From Candidatus Babelota bacterium (lineage in GTDB: Bacteria; Dependentiae; Babeliae; Babeliales; JABCYS01), in contig JABCYS010000004.1 in NCBI GenBank assembly GCA_013290085.1, positions 1 to 18,868 on the forward strand: a stretch of 18,868 nt of DNA, written 5' to 3'. Under the pieces are notes generated by a model, which was given only the letters and a program-made list of their open reading frames with translations, ran no database searches and had not been told where the DNA came from. How positions within the stretch are numbered: position 1 is the stretch's first letter; every line of letters begins with the position of its first letter. Shown here in pieces: positions 14,792-18,868 of this stretch. Made by a program: the position numbers and the translations under genes.

Positions 14792-15183
14792 TACAAGCCT
14801 TTTTTAAATAGTTCAAAAAAAGTACCAAAGTTGGGTCATTTTATCAATAGAAATAGTGCGCTGGAGAGGGTCAGGGCTTGTGGAGTATTGAAGTCGAAGC
14901 TAAAATTAACCTCCCCAGTTCGAAATACGTCCCCTAAGGGACACCATAACCTCGTTAAGCTTCTAAAAGGACTTTTTCCATAAGTTTTCCCCTTTCTCAT
15001 GATTTCTATCTGAAATATTGCCCTAGTAAATTTATTCAAAGTGTGCTATGATGGTTGGTCGTTACTATTTTAATCAAGAGATAGCTGATAAGTCCTCTTT
15101 TGAACAAAATATAGTTTTTTATCATGTATTACTTCTTGAAATTATTTCAGAGATAGTAATATAAAACATTCATTAGAGGTTCC
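14792..15183. other. 392-bp intergenic region between higB and the helicase
   Basis: I see no convincing gene here. A 67-codon minus-strand open frame (14836-15039) has no ribosome binding site and no recognisable composition. The region holds a GTCCCCTAAGGGAC palindrome (14929-14942) within CGTCCCCTAAGGGACACC, and an extended -10 promoter for the helicase at 15044-15052. The remaining AT-rich 130 bp before the helicase start would form a long 5' leader. Confidence 0.55.
15024..15052 (+). promoter_or_regulatory. Extended -10 promoter for the helicase gene
   Basis: TGC-TATGAT (15044-15052) is an extended -10 element with a weak -35 (TAGTAA, 15024-15029) at 17 bp. It implies a leader of about 125 nt, a length compatible with leader-mediated, for example cold-responsive, control, though no defined RNA motif is visible. 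Confidence 0.4.
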
Positions 15184-16431
15184 ATGTCAGGATTTTTTAA
15201 TCAAGGACGCAAGTCGTCTGGAAAATGGTCTAGTTATAAATCAAACAGCACAAAAAAGAGTGGCACAGGAAATGCACGAAAATTTTCTGATTCAAGCCCA
15301 TTCCGTTCTGGTCGCTCAAGAAGAGCGGTCAAAAAATTTGATCCTTCACTTTTTATAAAAACAGTTGAAGAACAGGTAAAATCTACAGCGTACGTTCCTA
15401 AACATAGGTTCGCTGATTTTTTAATTGAAGCGCAAATTAAGCAAAATATTGTGGACAAGGGGTACACAACCCCAACACCTATTCAAGATCAAGCAATTCC
15501 CTTTATTTTAGAAGGGAAGGATGTCATAGCCACCGCAAATACCGGCACCGGTAAAACGGCGGCTTTTTTAATTCCCCTCGTACATAACGTTGTAACTAAA
15601 AAAACTGATCGTGTATTGATTATTACGCCTACCAGAGAGTTGGCTGATCAAATCCATAACGAGCTCAGATTTTTTAAAAATAGAACAGCAATTTCATCTG
15701 CGTTATGCATTGGTGGGGCAAACATGGGCTTACAAATTCAAGCATTAAAAAAGAATCCTGAATTTGTAATAGGAACGCCCGGCAGATTAATCGACTTGGC
15801 AGACAACGGCATTATAAACTTCAGCAGGTACACTTCTATTGTTCTAGATGAAGTGGATACCATGCTTGATATGGGGTTTATACATGATATTAAATATATT
15901 ATTTCAAAATTACCGCCCAAGCGGCACTCTTTGTTCTTTTCAGCGACAATATCAAAAGATATTAAGCAGGTAATGGATGGGTTCTTGCGCAATCCTGTTT
16001 CAATAAGTGTGAAAACAAGACAATCTGCTGAAAACGTTAATCAAACGGTTATCAAAATAGGTCAAAACAATAAACTTGAATTGTTGCACGATCTATTGAT
16101 TAAGCCAGAGTTGAAAAAAAGTATAATCTTTTTAAGGACGAAAAGAGCTGCTGATAAATTATCAACAGCATTACGCGATCGCGGATTTATGCTTGCTACT
16201 ACTCACGGTGACAAAACACAAGCACAGAGAAAAAGAGCTTTGGAATTGTTTAAAAAAAGCACCGTTAAAGTTCTGTTGGCAACCGATGTGGTCGCAAGGG
16301 GAATAGATATTGATGATGTATCGCATGTCATCAATTATGATTTGCCTCAAACACATGAAGATTATATTCACAGAATTGGTAGAACAGGACGAGCTGATAA
16401 AATAGGGCAAGCAATAACGTTTATTGAGTAA
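15184..16431 (+). CDS. DEAD-box-type ATP-dependent RNA helicase with DEVD motif II
   Basis: The 415-residue protein unwinds or remodels RNA by analogy with the family. A basic Ser/Lys/Arg-rich N-terminus (1-50) is followed by KKFDPSLF and YVPKHRFADF. Core motifs are Q GYTTPTPIQ (93-101), I ANTGTGKT (118-125), Ia PTRELA (149-154), Ib TPGR (198-201), II DEVD (222-225), III SAT (253-255), V TDVVARGIDI (367-376) and VI HRIGRTGR (396-403). Motif II is DEVD rather than DEAD. The protein stops 12 residues after motif VI, with no C-terminal RNA-binding tail. The N-terminal signature and DEVD resemble, from memory, helicases common in candidate phyla radiation bacteria, suggesting transfer. The start has GAGG upstream. 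It stands alone, convergent with dipZ. Confidence 0.95.
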   Translation: MSGFFNQGRKSSGKWSSYKSNSTKKSGTGNARKFSDSSPFRSGRSRRAVKKFDPSLFIKTVEEQVKSTAYVPKHRFADFLIEAQIKQNIVDKGYTTPTPIQDQAIPFILEGKDVIATANTGTGKTAAFLIPLVHNVVTKKTDRVLIITPTRELADQIHNELRFFKNRTAISSALCIGGANMGLQIQALKKNPEFVIGTPGRLIDLADNGIINFSRYTSIVLDEVDTMLDMGFIHDIKYIISKLPPKRHSLFFSATISKDIKQVMDGFLRNPVSISVKTRQSAENVNQTVIKIGQNNKLELLHDLLIKPELKKSIIFLRTKRAADKLSTALRDRGFMLATTHGDKTQAQRKRALELFKKSTVKVLLATDVVARGIDIDDVSHVINYDLPQTHEDYIHRIGRTGRADKIGQAITFIE

Positions 16432-16547
16432 ACTGTTGCAGCTCTAATAGTCCTCTGATTCTTGATTCAAGCAGAGATAGCCAACTTGGTCTTACATTTC
16501 TTAGTCAAAATGTTGATTTCTTCACATTTCTTAACTTTAAAAAAGCT

Positions 16548-18239
16548 CTAAGGCCCAAAGGTAAACACATAGAGTGAAACCCCTTGAGGAACTTTGAGGG
16601 TTATGAGATGTCGCTCGTTATGATCAAGATCAAGCAGTGTATACATACGCGCTTCATGTACCTTAATCTGTCCCGAAGATTTCATGTCGACGGTTTGATA
16701 GGTAGAAGGTAACGGTTTTTCATCCAGCATGAGCTCCACGGTCTGTGGCTGACTGCTTTCCATGACAAGATATACATGGCCCGCCATAAAGTTTAGGGTT
16801 AAACGAGCATCATCGCTGTTCGCCTGGATAGATTCTGGCGCAACCAGCCAGGAACCCTTAAGACCAATGTGGTCAGGGGCAAGTGCGTGGCGGTAGTTAT
16901 AAGAAGCTATTTGATCTTTGGTAATACTGATTTCTGGCGTGTAGCTTATCGCTCTTGCATAACCCAGGTAGGATTCAGGGGTTAGATTGTGAGCCGCTCG
17001 TTTTTCTTCCCTCTTCTCTTCTTTGGTGAGAGGCGGAAGGTTGAGTAGGGCACGTAGGGCGTTTTCAGTTTCAAGGTACGCTCCCTCGCCAAAATGCATC
17101 TCTCTGATAATGCCCTGTTGATCAACAAGATAATGAGCCGGCCAATAATGGTTATCATACCGTAACCAGGTGGCATATTTGTTGTCTAAAGCTACGGGAT
17201 AGGAAATGCCAAAGCGCTTGACCGCATCTTTGACATTGCTGCTCGCTTTTTCAAATTCAAATTCAGGGGTATGTACACCAACAATCACCAGCCCCTTATC
17301 TTTATAAGTATCGTACCAGTGTTTGAGGTAGGGGAGGGTGCGAACACAATTAATGCAGCTGTAGGTCCAAAAATCAACCAGAACAACTTTTCCTCGCAAC
17401 TGCTCAAGGGTGAGTGGCGGAGTGTTGATCCATTCAGCTATGCCCGCAAATTCAGGAGCTTGACCACCCTGAGCAAGGGGCTGAGTTCTTTTTACTTTCA
17501 ATGCTTCTAACTCCTTTTCTACTGTTTTGTTGGTTTCAATACGCAGCGCAGGGAAATAGTTTAAGGTGAACTGTTGCAGTATAACATCCGCATGAAATGC
17601 TATGGCAAAAGCGCTTAAAATCAGCACTATGCCAAATAATTTTCGTATGAGTTCGCTGTAGGTTGAGACGGTTGGCAGAGCGCCCAGAATTTTGTTGCCG
17701 CCATACGCAATAAGAAACAGAGGAATACCTGTGCCTATGCTATAGGCTAACGTTATAATGACGGTCTGGACGGTGATCGAACCTGTTGCTACCAGCGTTG
17801 CAATGGTGGCGAGTATCGGACCGGCACAGGGTGTCCAGATTAATCCAAGAGCTATACCAAAAATAAAGCCGCTCAAAAATCCTTGGCCTGCCGCCTGTGA
17901 CTTTTCCTGAATGACCGTTCCTACCTGTGCTACGCGGGAGGTAATAAAAGAAAGGGTGCTATTAAGCCGTTCAGAGAGCATGGTCAGGCCAAAAAAAGCA
18001 ATGAATGCGATTGCTGCATATCTCAAAAAATTTGGTGAGATGCCCAACAGGTTGACGAGGGATGTGATGGCCAAGGTAAAAAAGGCAAAACTTAAAACAA
18101 GGCCAATGATAATCCCAAGGGGCCGGTAACGGCCTTGGCCGATGCTGACAGCAAGTAATATAGGTAAAATGGGTAAAACACAGGGAGAAAGAACGGTCAG
18201 TATGCCGGCTATACAGGAAAAAATGAGTAACAGGATCAT
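16548..18239 (-). CDS. dipZ: DipZ-like protein: CcdA membrane domain, TlpA-type thioredoxin domain, C-terminal beta domain
   Basis: The protein is expected to carry reducing power from cytoplasmic thioredoxin across the membrane to exported thiols. In 563 residues it has a CcdA/DsbD-like six-helix domain (about 1-220) with the key cysteines in SPCVLP (Cys20) and TPCAGP (Cys138). An external thioredoxin-fold domain (about 260-400) has the active site CINC (Cys295, Cys298) within VDFWTYSCINCVRTLPYL, and a conserved WPAHYLVD strand. A C-terminal domain (about 415-563) matches the arrangement of mycobacterial DipZ. All four redox cysteines are present. The gene is monocistronic and faces away from rplS. 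The family is clear; the substrates are unknown, although the Cys-containing exported proteins upstream are conceivable clients. Confidence 0.93.
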   Translation of the reverse strand: MILLLIFSCIAGILTVLSPCVLPILPILLAVSIGQGRYRPLGIIIGLVLSFAFFTLAITSLVNLLGISPNFLRYAAIAFIAFFGLTMLSERLNSTLSFITSRVAQVGTVIQEKSQAAGQGFLSGFIFGIALGLIWTPCAGPILATIATLVATGSITVQTVIITLAYSIGTGIPLFLIAYGGNKILGALPTVSTYSELIRKLFGIVLILSAFAIAFHADVILQQFTLNYFPALRIETNKTVEKELEALKVKRTQPLAQGGQAPEFAGIAEWINTPPLTLEQLRGKVVLVDFWTYSCINCVRTLPYLKHWYDTYKDKGLVIVGVHTPEFEFEKASSNVKDAVKRFGISYPVALDNKYATWLRYDNHYWPAHYLVDQQGIIREMHFGEGAYLETENALRALLNLPPLTKEEKREEKRAAHNLTPESYLGYARAISYTPEISITKDQIASYNYRHALAPDHIGLKGSWLVAPESIQANSDDARLTLNFMAGHVYLVMESSQPQTVELMLDEKPLPSTYQTVDMKSSGQIKVHEARMYTLLDLDHNERHLITLKVPQGVSLYVFTFGP

Positions 18240-18354
18240 GGGAATTAAATCTCCTTTTTTGGTCCTACTAGGCAGAATGATGATACTGAAGAGCGAACTT
18301 TTAATGCAAGAAAAACTTACCTCTCAGGAGAACCATAGGGTACCCCTACTTGGG

Positions 18355-18383
18355 ACTATAAGGACCCAGGTATCCATTGGCAG
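18355..18383 (-). promoter_or_regulatory. Likely dipZ promoter
   Basis: On the minus strand, -35 CTGCCA (18378-18383) and -10 TATAGT (18355-18360) are separated by 17 bp. The start codon is about 115 bp downstream. Its -35 lies on the same bases as the -35 of the divergent rplS promoter. Confidence 0.4.
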
Positions 18384-18405
18384 AAAGGCAAATTTAGATT
18401 ATAGT
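18377..18405 (+). promoter_or_regulatory. Sigma-70 promoter for rplS
   Basis: -35 TTGGCA (18377-18382), a 17-bp spacer, and -10 TATAGT (18400-18405): five of six consensus bases in each hexamer. The leader of about 65 nt contains a small hairpin AGAATA/TATTCT. A dedicated promoter fits the separation of rplS from trmD. Confidence 0.65.
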
Positions 18406-18477
18406 GGGGGATAGTTTTACAAAAAGTCTGAATTTTAAGAATAATAGCTATTCTCCAAATGGATCCTAAGGACTCTC

Positions 18478-18868
18478 ATGAAAGCAAAACAATTTACCAA
18501 AGAAACAATAACGGCCATTGGCGTTACCGAGCGCAAATTCCCTAAATTTAATGTTGGGGATACGATCATCGTATCTCAACGTATTAAAGAAGGTGACAAG
18601 GAACGTCTACAAGATTTTGAAGGCGATGTTATTGCGATGCGTAAGAATGGCGCATCAAGCTCATTTACCGTTCGTAAAATTGGGGCTAATAATATTTCCG
18701 TTGAACGTATTTTTCCTTTCTACTCACCGCTGATTGAAACTATACAGTTTAAGCAAAAAGGTGATGTTCGCAGAGCAAAACTTTATTATCTACGTGACCG
18801 TGTTGGTAGAGCTGCTCGCGTGAAAGAAAAAGTGCAAACAAAGGAACAAAAAGAAAAAAATAAGAATG
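18478..18868 (+). CDS. rplS: 50S ribosomal protein L19, 3' end outside window
   Basis: The visible 130 residues begin [11 protein letters not shown] and contain the L19 core: [81 protein letters not shown]19 lies at the 30S-50S interface of the ribosome. AAGGA stands 7 nt before the ATG. The frame is open at the right edge. The usual end of L19 (about 115-120 residues) has been passed, so this protein carries a Lys/Glu/Gln-rich C-terminal extension of unknown length. It is normally co-transcribed with trmD but here has its own promoter. Confidence 0.97.
   Translation, partial: MKAKQFTKETITAIGVTERKFPKFNVGDTIIVSQRIKEGDKERLQDFEGDVIAMRKNGASSSFTVRKIGANNISVERIFPFYSPLIETIQFKQKGDVRRAKLYYLRDRVGRAARVKEKVQTKEQKEKNKN

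Noticed and set aside
14836..15039. 67-codon minus-strand open frame upstream of higB
   Set aside because: No ribosome binding site, no family resemblance, and it spans a palindrome and promoter-like DNA.

Overview
This window looks like a chromosomal segment from a divergent Gram-negative-type bacterium. Its style fits host-associated candidate lineages such as Candidatus Dependentiae (TM6): many exported proteins of unknown function with an Ala-Met-Asp start after the signal peptide, HEAT-like repeats, and a split ribosomal-protein operon. That placement is inference from style, not a database match. Confidently recognised genes are hflX, ffh, rpsP, trmD (as a fusion), rplS (cut by the right edge), a HigB/HigA-type toxin-antitoxin pair, a DEAD-box-type RNA helicase and a DipZ-like CcdA-thioredoxin protein.

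Layout. 1-1961 (+): the 3' part of a large gene whose reading frame is open to the left edge; it ends in six tandem 33-38-residue helical repeats. 1971-3754 (-): hflX, translationally coupled by a 4-bp overlap to a small exported protein upstream of it. 3852-10806 (-): an island of six unrecognised genes, all with export signals: one small secreted protein, one long lipoprotein, two tandem paralogues, and two signal-peptide plus membrane-anchor proteins. The four genes 10806-6513 are closely spaced, read as one transcription unit, and end at a strong hairpin terminator (6455-6491). The lipoprotein gene has its own promoter. 11060-14025 (+): ffh, rpsP and trmD fused to a second SPOUT-type RNA methyltransferase domain. 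14133-18239: a block that separates trmD from rplS, its usual neighbour, holding higBA (-), a helicase (+) resembling those of candidate phyla radiation bacteria, and dipZ (-). 18478-end (+): rplS with its own promoter.

How it fits together. The right half is core translation and protein-targeting machinery interrupted by accessory cargo. The left-centre is an exported-protein island that appears to change by duplication and partial homogenisation. The tandem paralogues share about 260 bp of nearly identical DNA that covers the end of the preceding gene, the ribosome binding site, the signal peptide and the first ~70 residues, while their C-terminal halves have diverged strongly. A vestige of the preceding gene's 3' end sits between them. 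Three larger proteins share another layout: export signal, short basic helix, second membrane segment, Pro/Ser/Asp-rich linker, helical tail. These two exported families are the best candidates for something undescribed. Their function cannot be read from sequence alone.
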